Below, one piece after another: positions 26,320-35,575 of a stretch of 64,000 nucleotides of DNA (position 1 is its first letter; every line of letters begins with the position of its first letter). The notes below the pieces were generated by a model. The model searched no databases. It was not told the origin of the DNA and saw nothing but the letters and a program-made list of their open reading frames with translations. Origin of the DNA: Methylosinus trichosporium OB3b (GTDB lineage Bacteria; Pseudomonadota; Alphaproteobacteria; Rhizobiales; Beijerinckiaceae); contig NZ_CP023737.1 in assembly GCF_002752655.1 (NCBI RefSeq), positions 4,364,001 to 4,428,000 on the forward strand. The letters run 5' to 3'. Both the position numbers and the translations under genes were made by a program.

Positions 26320-27627
26320 ATGGCGGATATTCTGCGTGTCGGCGTCGCCGGCCTCGGCACGGTCGGCGCTTCGGTGGTGCGGCTCCTGCAGCGGCAGCGG
26401 GAGGCGCTCGCGGCGCGAACCGGCCGCGAGATCAGGCTCGTCGGCGTCTCGTCGCGCGACAAGGCCAAGGACCGCGGGGTCGATCTCTCTGGCGCCGCCT
26501 TCTTCGACGATCCGGCGGCGCTCGCCGCCTCCCAATCCATCGACCTCTTCGTCGAGCTGATCGGCGGGGCCGAGGGCGCCGCGCGCAAGAGCGTCGAGAC
26601 CGCGCTCGCGCATGGCCGATCCGTCGTCACCGCCAATAAGGCGCTGCTCGCCGCCCATGGCGCGGAGCTCGCCGCGCTGGCGGAGGAAAAACATGCGGCG
26701 CTCGCCTTCGAGGCCTCGGTCGCCGGCGGCATTCCGATCGTCAAGACGCTGCGGGAAGGGCTCGCCGGCAATTCGATCGAGCGCGTCTATGGCGTGCTCA
26801 ACGGCACCTGCAACTATATTCTCTCGCGCATGGAGCTGGAGCGGCTCTCCTTCTCCGATTGCCTGACGGAGGCGCAGCGTCTCGGCTATGCCGAGGCCGA
26901 TCCGACCTTCGACATCGGCGGCTTCGATACGGCGCATAAGCTCGCCATCCTCGCTTCGCTCGCCTTCGGCACGCGCATCGCGCCCGAGGCCGTCGACATC
27001 GAGGGCATAGAGCATGTGACGCTCGCCGATATCGACGCCGCCGCCGAGCTCGGCTTCCGCATCAAGCTGCTCGGCGTCGCTCAGCGCACCGCGCAGGGCA
27101 TAGAGCAGCGCGTGCATCCGACCATGGTGCGCAAGACCACCTCCATCGCCCAGGTGATGGGCGTGACCAACGCCGTCACCATCGACGCCGACGCCGTGCA
27201 TGAGCTGACCCTGGTCGGTCCCGGGGCCGGCGGCGACGCCACCGCTTCCGCCGTCGTCGCCGATATCGCCGACATCGCCCGCGGCGTGCGCTCGGCGCCC
27301 TTCGGCCTGCCGAGCGCGAGCCTGCGTCCGTGCGAGCGCACGCCCGTGCAGCGCCACGAGGGCGGCTATTACATCCGCCTCTCTGTGCCCGACGTGCCGG
27401 GCGCTTTCGCCGCCATCGCCACCCGCATGGCCGAGCGCAAAATCTCGCTCGAGAGCATCATGCAGCATGGCGCGCGCGCGGCCGGGCGCAGCGCCGAGGC
27501 GCCGGTCGGCGTGATCCTCATCACTCATGCGACCACCGAGCTCATGGTGCGCGAGGCGCTCGACGCGATTCTCGCGGATGGAACCATCGCCGAGCCGGCG
27601 CAGGTCATTCGCATCGAGCGCGAGTGA
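26320..27627 (+). CDS. hom: Homoserine dehydrogenase
   Basis: A 435-residue NAD(P)H-dependent enzyme that reduces aspartate semialdehyde to homoserine in the threonine/methionine route. The Rossmann motif is VAGLGTVGASVVRLL (7-21); the catalytic region NGTCNYILSRME, EAQRLGYAEADPTFDIGGFDTAHKL is intact. A C-terminal ACT domain (about 350-430, YYIRLSVPDVPGAFAAIATRMAERKISLESI) provides feedback control, likely by threonine. The frame after its stop leads to glpX in 53 bases. Confidence 0.96.
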   Translation: MADILRVGVAGLGTVGASVVRLLQRQREALAARTGREIRLVGVSSRDKAKDRGVDLSGAAFFDDPAALAASQSIDLFVELIGGAEGAARKSVETALAHGRSVVTANKALLAAHGAELAALAEEKHAALAFEASVAGGIPIVKTLREGLAGNSIERVYGVLNGTCNYILSRMELERLSFSDCLTEAQRLGYAEADPTFDIGGFDTAHKLAILASLAFGTRIAPEAVDIEGIEHVTLADIDAAAELGFRIKLLGVAQRTAQGIEQRVHPTMVRKTTSIAQVMGVTNAVTIDADAVHELTLVGPGAGGDATASAVVADIADIARGVRSAPFGLPSASLRPCERTPVQRHEGGYYIRLSVPDVPGAFAAIATRMAERKISLESIMQHGARAAGRSAEAPVGVILITHATTELMVREALDAILADGTIAEPAQVIRIERE

Positions 27628-27630
27628 ACG

Positions 27631-27652
27631 AGCGAGCCTCGAAGGCTCGCCC
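27631..27652. repeat. REP-II palindrome
   Basis: AGCGAGCCTCGAAGGCTCGC, a variant of the REP-II palindrome, lies between hom and glpX. Confidence 0.75.
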
Positions 27653-27680
27653 TTCGTCAGCCGAAGCAGGGGCGTTCGAC

Positions 27681-28676
27681 ATGAACCGAATACCGTCGGC
27701 GGATGGAAAAGGCCTCGACCGCAATCTCACCCTGGAGCTCGCGCGCGTCACCGAGCGCGCGGCGGTGGCGGCGGCGCAATGGCGCGGCCGCGGCGACGAG
27801 ATGGCCGCCGATCAGGCCGCCGTCGACGCCATGCGCAGCGAGCTGGATCGGCTCGCTATCCGTGGCCGCGTGGTGATCGGCGAGGGCGAGCGCGACGCCG
27901 CGCCGATGCTCTATATCGGCGAGCAGGTCGGCGCCGGCGCCGGGCCCGCGGTCGATCTCGCGGTCGCGCCGCTCGAGGGCTCGACCCTCTGCGCCAAGGA
28001 CATGCCGGGCGCGATCTCCATCGTCGCCATGGCCGCGACCGGCTCGCTGCTCTATGCGCCGGACGTCTATATGGACAAGATCGCCGTCGGCCCCGGCTAT
28101 CCGAAAGACGTCGTCGATCTCGACGCGCCGCCCGCCGCCAACATCGCGGCGCTCGCGCAGGCGAAAGGCGTCTCGCCGCGCGAGATCACCATCTGCATTC
28201 TCGACCGGCCGCGTCATGCGCAGCTCATCGCCCAATGCCGCGAGGCGGGCGCGCGGGTGCGGCTCATCGGCGACGGCGATGTGGCGGGGGTGATCGTCAC
28301 CGCGCAGCCGGCGGAGACCGGCGTCGACATGTATCTCGGCTCCGGGGGCGCGCCGGAGGGCGTGCTGGCGGCGGGGGTGCTGCGCTGCGTCGGCGGACAG
28401 ATGCAGGGTCGGCTCGTGCTCGACAGCGCCGCCAAGGTGACGCGCGCGGCGGGCATGGGAGTCGAGGACCCGAAGAAGAAATATGCGCTGGAGGAACTGG
28501 CCTGCGGCGATGTGGTGGTGTGCGCGACCGGCGTGACCAGCGGTCCGCTGCTGGCGGGCGTGCGCTTCGACCGGGGCGTGGTGGAGACGGAGACCCTGGT
28601 CTACCGCTCTTCGACCGGCACGGTCCGCCGCATCCACGCGACGCATCGCGCCCCGCCGAAGTTCGACATTGATTGA
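27681..28676 (+). CDS. glpX: Class II fructose-1,6-bisphosphatase, altered metal site
   Basis: A 331-residue GlpX-type enzyme of gluconeogenesis and the Calvin/RuMP carbon cycles. Family features: LTLELARVTERAAVAAAQWRGRGDEMAADQAAVDAMR, VIGEGERDAAPMLYIGE, YAPDVYMDKIAVGPGYP, ILDRPRHAQLI, LGSGGAPEGVLAA, and TETLVYRSSTGTVRRI. The usual IAVDPLEGTTLCAK reads LAVAPLEGSTLCAK (93-106): the metal-ligand Asp is Ala96 and Thr is Ser101; in GERDEAP the Glu is Ala73. These changes may reduce activity. Co-directional with hom, 53 bases apart. Longer frames upstream are not used because ATG 27681 gives the family start. Confidence 0.88.
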   Translation: MNRIPSADGKGLDRNLTLELARVTERAAVAAAQWRGRGDEMAADQAAVDAMRSELDRLAIRGRVVIGEGERDAAPMLYIGEQVGAGAGPAVDLAVAPLEGSTLCAKDMPGAISIVAMAATGSLLYAPDVYMDKIAVGPGYPKDVVDLDAPPAANIAALAQAKGVSPREITICILDRPRHAQLIAQCREAGARVRLIGDGDVAGVIVTAQPAETGVDMYLGSGGAPEGVLAAGVLRCVGGQMQGRLVLDSAAKVTRAAGMGVEDPKKKYALEELACGDVVVCATGVTSGPLLAGVRFDRGVVETETLVYRSSTGTVRRIHATHRAPPKFDID

Positions 28677-28831
28677 GCCGTTTCGTTGATCTGCTCCTTC
28701 GCGATCCCGCGCCTGCAGGGTCGCGCTCCGGAGATCTCGCCGCTCTGTGCGCCACAGCACAACCACGGCCGGGGATTCGGCTATGGTTCCCTCACTGGAG
28801 CGAAGGCGCTCCGCAGTTTTTGGGGGAAACA

Positions 28832-29683
28832 ATGCGCAACATCTTCGCTTCGGCCGCCGTCGGCGCGCTCGTTCTCGCTGCTCTCGGCGTCGCTCCGGCC
28901 ATGGCCGGCTCGGCGGTCACCTTCGTCTCTGGAAAGGGAACCGACGCGGGAACCTGCGCCTCGCCGGCCACGCCTTGCCGCACCTTCACTTTCGCGCTGT
29001 CGCAGACCAACGCCAATGGCGAGATCAAGACGCTCGATCCGGCCCATTACGGCTTCACGTCGATCAACAAATCGGTGACCATCACCGGCGTTCCGGGCGC
29101 GGGCATTCTGATGTCGGCGGCGGGCACGGCGATCACCATCAACAACGCCACGGCGGTCGTCAGCTTGCGTGGACTCGAGATCAACGGCCGCGGCGTCGGC
29201 ACGCGCGGCGTCACCGTCGTCGCCGCCAAGGCGGTCAATATCGTCGATTGCACGGTTCGCCGCTTCGGCGCGGACGGCATCTCGATCTCGCCGGCCAGCG
29301 GCGCCGTCTCGGCGACGATCTCGAACACGATCTCGTCAGACAACGGCAATTTCGGCATCGAGTTCGTCCCGGGCTCCGGCGCCAGCGTGCTTGCGTCGGT
29401 GGATCATACGACGACCAACGACAACGGCTTCGCCGGAATCCTCGTGTCGCCGGGCGCGACCGCGATGATCTCCGACAGCATCGCCAGCAACAACGCCATC
29501 GACGGCTTCCGCGCCTCGGGCGACGCGTCGAGCAAGATGTATCTCGCCCGCTCGGTCGCCTCGGGCAATGGAACCGGCATCCACAATGTCACCTCTTCCA
29601 CCGTGAAGAGCTTCGGCGACAACAAGGTGTTCGGCAACGGGACCGATGTGGACGGAACGGTCGGCCTCGTCGCTTCCAAGTGA
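28832..29683 (+). CDS. Secreted right-handed beta-helix protein
   Basis: A 283-residue protein with a signal peptide (MRNIFASAAVGALVLAALGVAPAMAG) and, after a Cys pair (TCASPATPCRTF), repeated short strands of the parallel beta-helix type: GIEIN, GVTVVAAKAVNIVDCTVRRF, GISISPASGAVSATISNT, GFAGILVSPGATAMISDSIASNN, GFRASGDASSKMYLARSVASGN. Such folds bind or cleave polysaccharides; no catalytic residues are clear, so its role is unknown. GGGGGAAACA precedes the ATG at 28832. It is followed by a hairpin terminator. Confidence 0.82.
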   Translation: MRNIFASAAVGALVLAALGVAPAMAGSAVTFVSGKGTDAGTCASPATPCRTFTFALSQTNANGEIKTLDPAHYGFTSINKSVTITGVPGAGILMSAAGTAITINNATAVVSLRGLEINGRGVGTRGVTVVAAKAVNIVDCTVRRFGADGISISPASGAVSATISNTISSDNGNFGIEFVPGSGASVLASVDHTTTNDNGFAGILVSPGATAMISDSIASNNAIDGFRASGDASSKMYLARSVASGNGTGIHNVTSSTVKSFGDNKVFGNGTDVDGTVGLVASK

Positions 29684-29715
29684 CGCTCGCCGCCGCGGAG
29701 CGCGAGACGGAGTTG

Positions 29716-29747
29716 GAGGGCGCGCCTTCGTGGGCGCGCTCTCTTTG
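29716..29747 (+). terminator. Terminator after the beta-helix gene
   Basis: GAGGGCGCGCC-TTCGT-GGGCGCGCTC then TCTTTG. GC stem followed by a pyrimidine-rich tract 30 bases after the stop. Confidence 0.65.
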
Positions 29748-29888
29748 TCACTGGTGGCCGGACTCGAGCTGAGTCTTGGCGTCGAGAGCCCGCTTCGGCG
29801 GCGGGGTGAGATCGGTCTGCTGCTGAGCGGCGCAGGCGGCGAGCGACAGCGCGAGCATGATTGCGGCGAGCGGACGGAGAGCACGCAT
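29748..29888 (-). CDS. Small lipoprotein
   Basis: A 46-residue reading frame, MRALRPLAAIMLALSLAAC..., with a clear lipobox LSLAAC whose Cys19 would be lipidated. The mature part has 28 residues, polar, with TPPPKRALDAKTQ. It lies inside a much longer antisense frame and is easily missed. No family is recognised; no strong ribosome site is seen. Confidence 0.6.
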   Translation of the reverse strand: MRALRPLAAIMLALSLAACAAQQQTDLTPPPKRALDAKTQLESGHQ

Positions 29889-30089
29889 CTTCGGAAGTCC
29901 CTGGAAAGGTTGTCGAACGGCCGCAGCCTCCTGCGGCATGCTTCGACTTGAGCGCGGGTTTTGCGGCTGGAATGTGGCCGCGAGCTGAGCTTTGCGGCAG
30001 TTTGGAGACATTTTGTTTTCCAATGCAATAAAAGCGTCCGTTTCGGCTTTGCGCTGGCGTCCGCCGGCGCAAGTCCTTAAATCCGGGCG

Positions 30090-31382
30090 ATGACGCCCGC
30101 CGCCCATATCTCCGCCGCCATAGAGATCCTCGCCGAGCTTTCGGCCCGCCGCCGGCCGGCCGCCGACGCGATCAAGGATTGGGGCCTTTCGCATCGATTC
30201 GCCGGCTCCAAGGACCGCGCCGCGATCGCCGGCCTCGTCTTCGATGCGCTGCGCAAGCGCGCCTCCGCCGCTCATGTGATGGGCGAGGAGACGCCTCGCG
30301 CGGTGATGCTCGGCGCGCTGCGCGAGGCGCGCGGGCTCGCAGGTGAGGCGATCGCCGCGCTGTGCAGCGGCGAGGGCCATGCCCCGGCCCCGCTTTCCGA
30401 GGAGGAGCGCGAGCGCCTCGCCAATGCGACGCTCGCGGACGCGCCGGCGCATGTGCGCGGCGATTATCCCGAATGGCTGGCCGAGCGCTTCGCCGAAGCC
30501 TTCGGCGATGCGGCGGAGGAGGAGGGCCGGGCGCTCGCCGCGCGGGCGCCGCTGGATTTGCGGGCCAATATTCTGAAGTCCTCGCGCGAGGACGCGATGC
30601 GCCGGCTCGCGCATCTTCATCCCGAGCCGACGCCCTTGTCGCCGCTCGGCCTGCGCCTGCCGGCGGGGCCCTCCGGCCGCGGCCCGGCTCTCGCCGCCGA
30701 GCCCGCGTTCGTGAAAGGCCATGTGGAGCCGCAGGACGAGGGCTCGCAGCTCGCCGCGTTGCTCTGCGCCGCGGAGCCCGGCGAGCAGGTCCTCGATTAT
30801 TGCGCGGGCGGCGGCGGCAAGACGCTGGCGCTCGCGGGGCAGATGCATAATCGCGGGCAGATCTACGCCTTCGACGACGACGGCCGCCGGCTGACGCCGA
30901 TCTATCCGCGGCTGGAGCGCGCCGGCGCCCGCAATGTGCAGGTGCGCGCGCCGCGCGGCGGCGCCGACATGCTCGCTGATCTCGAAGCGCGCTGCGACCT
31001 CGTGCTGATCGACGCGCCCTGCACCGGAACCGGGACCTGGCGGCGCCATCCGGACGCCAAATGGCGCCTCGCTCCCGGCGCGCTGGCCGCGCGGCTCGAG
31101 GAGCAGCGCGAGCTGCTCGCGAAGGCGCCGCTCTATGTGCGGCCGGGCGGGCGTCTCGTCTATGTGACCTGCTCGCTGCTGCGCGACGAGAATGAGGCGC
31201 AGATCGCGGCCTTTCTCGCCGAGCACAGCGGCTTCGCCGCCGTTCCGGCCGAGGAGGCGGCCGCCGCGGCGCAGTTGCCGGAGCTCGCGCGCTTCGCTTC
31301 GTCCCTCGGCCTCGGGCTGCGCCTGACCCCGCGCGTGAGCGGCACGGATGGGTTTTTTGTGTGCGTGATGAGGAGAGGGTGA
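30090..31382 (+). CDS. RsmB/NOP2-family RNA cytosine-5 methyltransferase
   Basis: A 430-residue SAM-dependent enzyme with an N-terminal NusB-like region (10-90) and a Rossmann methyltransferase domain. It has LDYCAGGGGKTLALAG (235-250), the catalytic/motif IV DAPCTGTGTWRRHPD (308-322, C311) and motif VI VTCSLL (359-364, C361). The two-cysteine mechanism is typical of m5C RNA methyltransferases such as RsmB. The rRNA or tRNA target is not identified. Confidence 0.88.
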   Translation: MTPAAHISAAIEILAELSARRRPAADAIKDWGLSHRFAGSKDRAAIAGLVFDALRKRASAAHVMGEETPRAVMLGALREARGLAGEAIAALCSGEGHAPAPLSEEERERLANATLADAPAHVRGDYPEWLAERFAEAFGDAAEEEGRALAARAPLDLRANILKSSREDAMRRLAHLHPEPTPLSPLGLRLPAGPSGRGPALAAEPAFVKGHVEPQDEGSQLAALLCAAEPGEQVLDYCAGGGGKTLALAGQMHNRGQIYAFDDDGRRLTPIYPRLERAGARNVQVRAPRGGADMLADLEARCDLVLIDAPCTGTGTWRRHPDAKWRLAPGALAARLEEQRELLAKAPLYVRPGGRLVYVTCSLLRDENEAQIAAFLAEHSGFAAVPAEEAAAAAQLPELARFASSLGLGLRLTPRVSGTDGFFVCVMRRG

Positions 31383-31412
31383 GGCTCCGCTATGTGATGG
31401 GCGCGGCGCCGA

Positions 31413-31460
31413 CCGCCTCCTCTCCCCGCAAGCGGGGAGAGGGGGCTGCCGGCGCCGTTG
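31413..31460. repeat. REP-I palindrome with outer arm
   Basis: CCGCCTCCTCTCCCCGC-AA-GCGGGGAGAGG then GGGCTGCCGGCGCCGTTG, between the RsmB-like gene and guaA. Confidence 0.9.
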
Positions 31461-31551
31461 TCTTGCCCCGGACCGACCCTGAGAGTTAGTCAGAACGAGG
31501 CCGCGTCGCCGCAGCGCCGGTCCCGCTTCGTCTTCCGATGAAAGAACCGCA

Positions 31552-33147
31552 ATGACCGCAAGCTTCCACCAAGACATCGCCGATCGCCACGATAAGCTGC
31601 TGATCGTCGATTTCGGCTCGCAGGTCACGCAGCTGATCGCGCGCCGCGTGCGCGAGGCCGGCGTCTATTGCGAGATCGCGCCGTTTCAGAGCGCCGAGCG
31701 CGCCTTCACCGAGATCCGCCCCAAGGCGGTGATCCTCTCCGGCGGCCCGTGCTCGGTGACGGACGAAGGCTCGCCGCGCGCGCCGCAGAGCATCTTCGAC
31801 GCGGGCGTGCCGGTGCTCGCCATCTGCTATGGCGAGCAATTGCTGGCGGCCCAGCTCGGCGGCGCCGTCGAGGGCGGCCATCATCGCGAGTTCGGCCGCG
31901 CCGAGATCGGCGTCATCGAGGAGAGTCCGCTGTTCGCCGGCGTCTGGGAGAAGGGCGGCCGCCATCCCGTGTGGATGAGCCATGGCGACCGCGTGACCCG
32001 CCTGCCCGAGGGCTTTCGCGCCATCGCCGCCTCCGAGAATGCGCCCATGGCGGCGATCGCCGACGAGGCGCGGCGCTATTATGGCGTGCAGTTCCATCTC
32101 GAGGTGGCGCATACGCCGGACGGCGCGAAACTGATCTCCAACTTCGTGCACAATGTCGCCGGGCTGAAATCCGATTGGACCATGGCGGCGTTTCGCGGCG
32201 AGGCGATCGACGCCGTGCGCCGGCAGGTCGGCGCCGGCCGCGTGCTGTGCGGCCTCTCGGGCGGCGTCGATTCGGCGGTGGCGGCGGTGCTGATCCACGA
32301 GGCGATCGGCGACGCGCTCACCTGCGTCTTCGTCGATCACGGCCTTTTGCGCGCGGGTGAAGCGGAGGAGGTGGTGAGCCTCTTCCGCGATCATTACAAC
32401 ATCCCGCTCGTGCATGTGGAGGCGCAGGAGATGTTCCTCTCCGCGCTCAGTGGCGTCGAGGATCCGGAGGTCAAGCGCAAGACGATCGGGCGCCTGTTCA
32501 TCGAGACATTCGAAGAAGAAGCGAAAAGAATCGCCGCCGACGGACGCGGCGCGCCGCAGTTCCTCGCGCAGGGCACGCTCTATCCGGATGTGATCGAGAG
32601 CGTGTCCTTCTCCGGCGGCCCGTCGGTGACGATCAAATCGCATCACAATGTCGGCGGCCTGCCCGAGCGCATGAACATGCAGCTCGTCGAGCCCCTGCGC
32701 GAATTGTTCAAGGACGAGGTGCGCGCGCTCGGCCGCGAGCTCGGCCTGCCCGAGGCCTTCGTCGGCCGTCATCCTTTCCCCGGCCCCGGCCTCGCGATCC
32801 GCTGCCCGGGCGCGATCACGCCTGAGAAGCTGGAGATTTTGCGCAAGGCGGATGCGATCTATCTCGACGAGATCCGCAAGGCCGGCCTCTATGACGAGAT
32901 CTGGCAGGCTTTTGCCGTGCTGCTGCCGGTGCGCACGGTGGGGGTGATGGGCGACGGCCGCAGCTACGACCACGTCTGCGCGCTGCGCGCGGTGACGAGC
33001 ACCGACGGCATGACGGCGGATTTCTATGCCTTCGACATGGGTTTTCTGGGCCGGGCGGCGACGCGCATCATCAACGAGGTGCGCGGCGTGAACCGCGTTG
33101 TTTATGATGTGACCAGCAAGCCACCGGGGACGATCGAGTGGGAGTGA
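31552..33147 (+). CDS. guaA: GMP synthase (glutamine-hydrolysing)
   Basis: A 531-residue enzyme that aminates XMP to GMP. The N-terminal class I glutamine amidotransferase has the nucleophile C92 in ICYGEQL and its His/Glu partners at [11 protein letters not shown]; the ATP-pyrophosphatase domain has the loop [13 protein letters not shown], and the C-terminal dimer domain ends PPGTIEWE. All key blocks are intact. It starts at ATG 31552 after GAAAGAACCGCA. Confidence 0.97.
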   Translation: MTASFHQDIADRHDKLLIVDFGSQVTQLIARRVREAGVYCEIAPFQSAERAFTEIRPKAVILSGGPCSVTDEGSPRAPQSIFDAGVPVLAICYGEQLLAAQLGGAVEGGHHREFGRAEIGVIEESPLFAGVWEKGGRHPVWMSHGDRVTRLPEGFRAIAASENAPMAAIADEARRYYGVQFHLEVAHTPDGAKLISNFVHNVAGLKSDWTMAAFRGEAIDAVRRQVGAGRVLCGLSGGVDSAVAAVLIHEAIGDALTCVFVDHGLLRAGEAEEVVSLFRDHYNIPLVHVEAQEMFLSALSGVEDPEVKRKTIGRLFIETFEEEAKRIAADGRGAPQFLAQGTLYPDVIESVSFSGGPSVTIKSHHNVGGLPERMNMQLVEPLRELFKDEVRALGRELGLPEAFVGRHPFPGPGLAIRCPGAITPEKLEILRKADAIYLDEIRKAGLYDEIWQAFAVLLPVRTVGVMGDGRSYDHVCALRAVTSTDGMTADFYAFDMGFLGRAATRIINEVRGVNRVVYDVTSKPPGTIEWE

Positions 33148-33230
33148 CGCGATCTGGCGCTTGCAGGGCGATTTCTTTAAGTTAAGATTACGCCAGCTGG
33201 GTTCGAAACCTTTACGCTGGGGTATTCCTC

Positions 33231-34319
33231 ATGGACTTTGCCGATAAGATCGCCGCGCTCTCGGAGCGTATTTCCAAGCAAAAAGACTCCATTGAGACCG
33301 AAGAGGCGACAAAAAACGCGTTCATCATGCCCTTCATCAGCGCGCTCGGCTATGACGTGTTCAACCCGCATGAGGTGGTGCCCGAATTCACCGCAGACGT
33401 GGGCGTGAAAAAGGGTGAGAAGGTCGACTATGCCATCAAGATCAACGGTAAGGTCGCCATGCTCATCGAATGCAAGCCTTGCCGGGAATCGCTGTCGGCC
33501 CAGCACATGTCGCAGTTGTTCCGATATTTTTCTGTCGTCGAGGCGCGGTTCAGCATTCTTACGAATGGAATAAAGTACTGGTTTTTCACTGATCTCGACA
33601 ATAAGAATAAAATGGACTCCAAGCCGTTTTTCGAGTTTGATATCCTTAATTACCGCTCGGCTCAAATTGAGGAGCTGAAGAAATTTACGGTTACGAGTTT
33701 CGACGAGACGACGATTTTGGGAACGGCGAGCGACCTCAAATATGGATCACTGCTGACGCGGGAGATCAATAGCGAGATCGAATCACCATCGGAAGAAGTC
33801 ACGCGGATGTTGATTGCGCGCGTGTATGAGGGAAAGCTGACCGCAAACGTGTTGGCGAAATTCGGCCCGCTCGTTCAAAAAGCGATGAAAGACACGGTTC
33901 GGGAACTGGTCAACCAGCGTCTCACATCGGCAATCGACGATTCGACGCAGGCTGCGCGCTCGGAGTCGACGACGGAAGCTCCTTCCCAGGTGGTCGAGCC
34001 GGACGAGATCGTCACGACGCAAGAAGAAATCGACGGTTATCAGATCGTCCGCGCAATATTGCGAGAGGTAATCAAGGTCGACCGAATCGCAATGCGCGAT
34101 TCGAAAACGTATTGTGCGATTCTTTTGGACGACAACAACCGAAAGCCGATTTGTCGGCTGCATTTCAACAGATCCGTAAAATATATCGGTCTTTTCGACC
34201 AGGAAAAAAACGAGGAGCGTGTTCGAATCGAGAGCTTGGATGATATTTTCATTCACGCCGACAGGCTCAAAGCGACAATTCGTAGCTATGATCGCGCCAA
34301 TCTCATGGAGGCGACATGA
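33231..34319 (+). CDS. Orphan HsdR N-terminal-type nuclease-like protein
   Basis: A 362-residue protein whose first 150 residues match the type I restriction HsdR_N nuclease domain: TKNAFIMPFISALGYDVFNPHEVVPEFTADVG, then the PD-(D/E)xK core VDYAIKINGKVAMLIECKP (65-83; D66, E80, K82) and FSILTNGIKYWFFTDLDN. The helicase, HsdS and HsdM parts are absent. The rest (about 170-362) is helical with a C-terminal beta region (CAILLDDNNRKPICRLHFN). Base composition is clearly AT-richer than guaA and the next gene, so transfer is likely. Role unknown; defence-related is a possibility. Confidence 0.82.
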   Translation: MDFADKIAALSERISKQKDSIETEEATKNAFIMPFISALGYDVFNPHEVVPEFTADVGVKKGEKVDYAIKINGKVAMLIECKPCRESLSAQHMSQLFRYFSVVEARFSILTNGIKYWFFTDLDNKNKMDSKPFFEFDILNYRSAQIEELKKFTVTSFDETTILGTASDLKYGSLLTREINSEIESPSEEVTRMLIARVYEGKLTANVLAKFGPLVQKAMKDTVRELVNQRLTSAIDDSTQAARSESTTEAPSQVVEPDEIVTTQEEIDGYQIVRAILREVIKVDRIAMRDSKTYCAILLDDNNRKPICRLHFNRSVKYIGLFDQEKNEERVRIESLDDIFIHADRLKATIRSYDRANLMEAT

Positions 34320-34494
34320 TTTCTGCGCCGCCATTTGCTAAATGAAGTGAGAGTTCCCTGGCTCAGCCGGGGTGGCAGTAGGAGTTTGACGTTTCCCACC
34401 CCTCTCGCAGTAGATGCGATACATGAAGGGCACTGCGTCGAATTCGGTGCCACATGCGTGTATATGACCAGGCAAGGAAACGCACGACCGACGC

Positions 34495-35400
34495 TCACCC
34501 CGGCGCGCCCGCCGCGAAGCGCTCCTCGATCAGCGCGGCGTCGGCGTCGAGCGCGCGAAAATCCTTTGGGCGCGCGAATTCATAGACGGGCGTCGCGCGC
34601 GCCAGCGCCGCGGCCCGCGCGAATGCGTCGCCGCCAGCGAGGAGCATGCCCAAGCGGCGGCGAAACACATTGTTCCACAGCGCCGGCAGCGCCTCGAGCT
34701 TGGAGAGGCGGCGCAGCTTCGGCTCGGCGCCGAGGCGCAGGATCAGCACGGCGTCGAGCCGGCGCGGCGCGGCGTCGAAGTCTAGAGCCGAGCCGAGATC
34801 ATATTTGTCGAGTCCCGCGACACGCCGCCGTCCTTCGATTTCGAGACCTTGCGCCTCGGCCGAATCCCGGCGCAATCGCAGCCGCGGGAAGGCGGGGAGA
34901 ATCTGCGCGGCGCCGTCCGCGTCGAAACGCAGCACGGTGAGATCGTCGGAGAGCAGCATGGCGCCGCGCCGCGCCAGCGCCGAGGAGAGGGTTGATTTGC
35001 CGGCTCCGGAAGGCGCGGCGATGGCGATGGCCGCGGCGTCGAGGCGCAGGCTGGCGGCGTGCAGCGGCAACAGCCCACGCTGGTGGAATAGCGCGCCGAG
35101 CGCCGAGCCGAGGAGAAACACGCGCCAGCCGTCGCCGGGCCCGTCACGCGCGTCGATCTCGACGAGCCGGCCGCCGGACACGCGAATGCGCGCGCGGGCG
35201 AGGCGCAGCACGGCGGCGCCGTTCGCGTCGATGCGCCAGCGCCCGACGCTCGGGGTCAGAGCCGTCGGCTCGGCTACCGGCGCGCGCAGGACGACGACAT
35301 CGGCCTCGCCACTCGCCTCGCCGGGCCAGGGCGCCAGCTCCGGCAGCGGAAGGCCGCTGCGCAATCGCAGCCCGCAGAGCAGATAATCGCAGGTCGTCAT
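34495..35400 (-). CDS. HPr-kinase-like P-loop protein
   Basis: A 301-residue protein with a C-terminal HprK-like kinase domain: P-loop APSGAGKST (129-137), then ALARRGAMLLSDDLTVL (142-157), the DD being the metal/acceptor-site region of HprK. Family relatives occur with peptide-modification and exopolysaccharide genes; substrate unknown. The frame extends upstream to 35445 but those codons come from a REP-II repeat, so the ATG at 35400 is preferred. No partner PTS gene is adjacent. Confidence 0.75.
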   Translation of the reverse strand: MTTCDYLLCGLRLRSGLPLPELAPWPGEASGEADVVVLRAPVAEPTALTPSVGRWRIDANGAAVLRLARARIRVSGGRLVEIDARDGPGDGWRVFLLGSALGALFHQRGLLPLHAASLRLDAAAIAIAAPSGAGKSTLSSALARRGAMLLSDDLTVLRFDADGAAQILPAFPRLRLRRDSAEAQGLEIEGRRRVAGLDKYDLGSALDFDAAPRRLDAVLILRLGAEPKLRRLSKLEALPALWNNVFRRRLGMLLAGGDAFARAAALARATPVYEFARPKDFRALDADAALIEERFAAGAPG

Positions 35401-35420
35401 TGGGGCGCAGCCTGTCGAGA

Positions 35421-35479
35421 GCGAGCCGGAAGGCTCGCGGTCCAAATGCAGCCTCTGGACCGCGAGCCTTCAGGCTCGC
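35421..35479. repeat. Facing pair of REP-II palindromes
   Basis: GCGAGCCGGAAGGCTCGCGG at 35421 and GGACCGCGAGCCTTCAGGCT at 35457 face each other with TCC/GGA arms and a short spacer, forming one large inverted repeat between the HprK-like gene and the polyhistidine-peptide gene. Confidence 0.9.
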
Positions 35480-35535
35480 TCTGCAGGCGCCTCGAATTGA
35501 CGGGACCGCAGGCTTGTCGATGGCCCGACCATCGA

Positions 35536-35569
35536 GCCCCCGCCGGCGCCCGAGGCGCGCGGCGGGGGC
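35536..35569 (-). terminator. Hairpin after the polyhistidine peptide gene
   Basis: GCCCCCGCCG and CGGCGGGGGC make a perfect 10-bp stem beginning 6 bases after the stop. No U-run is present, so strength is uncertain. Confidence 0.55.
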
Positions 35570-35575
35570 GCGCCA

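Noticed and set aside
34320..34494. Short AT-moderate gap after the HsdR_N gene, inspected for an attachment site or tRNA
   Set aside because: No tRNA arm, direct repeat or integrase was seen; nothing supportable.
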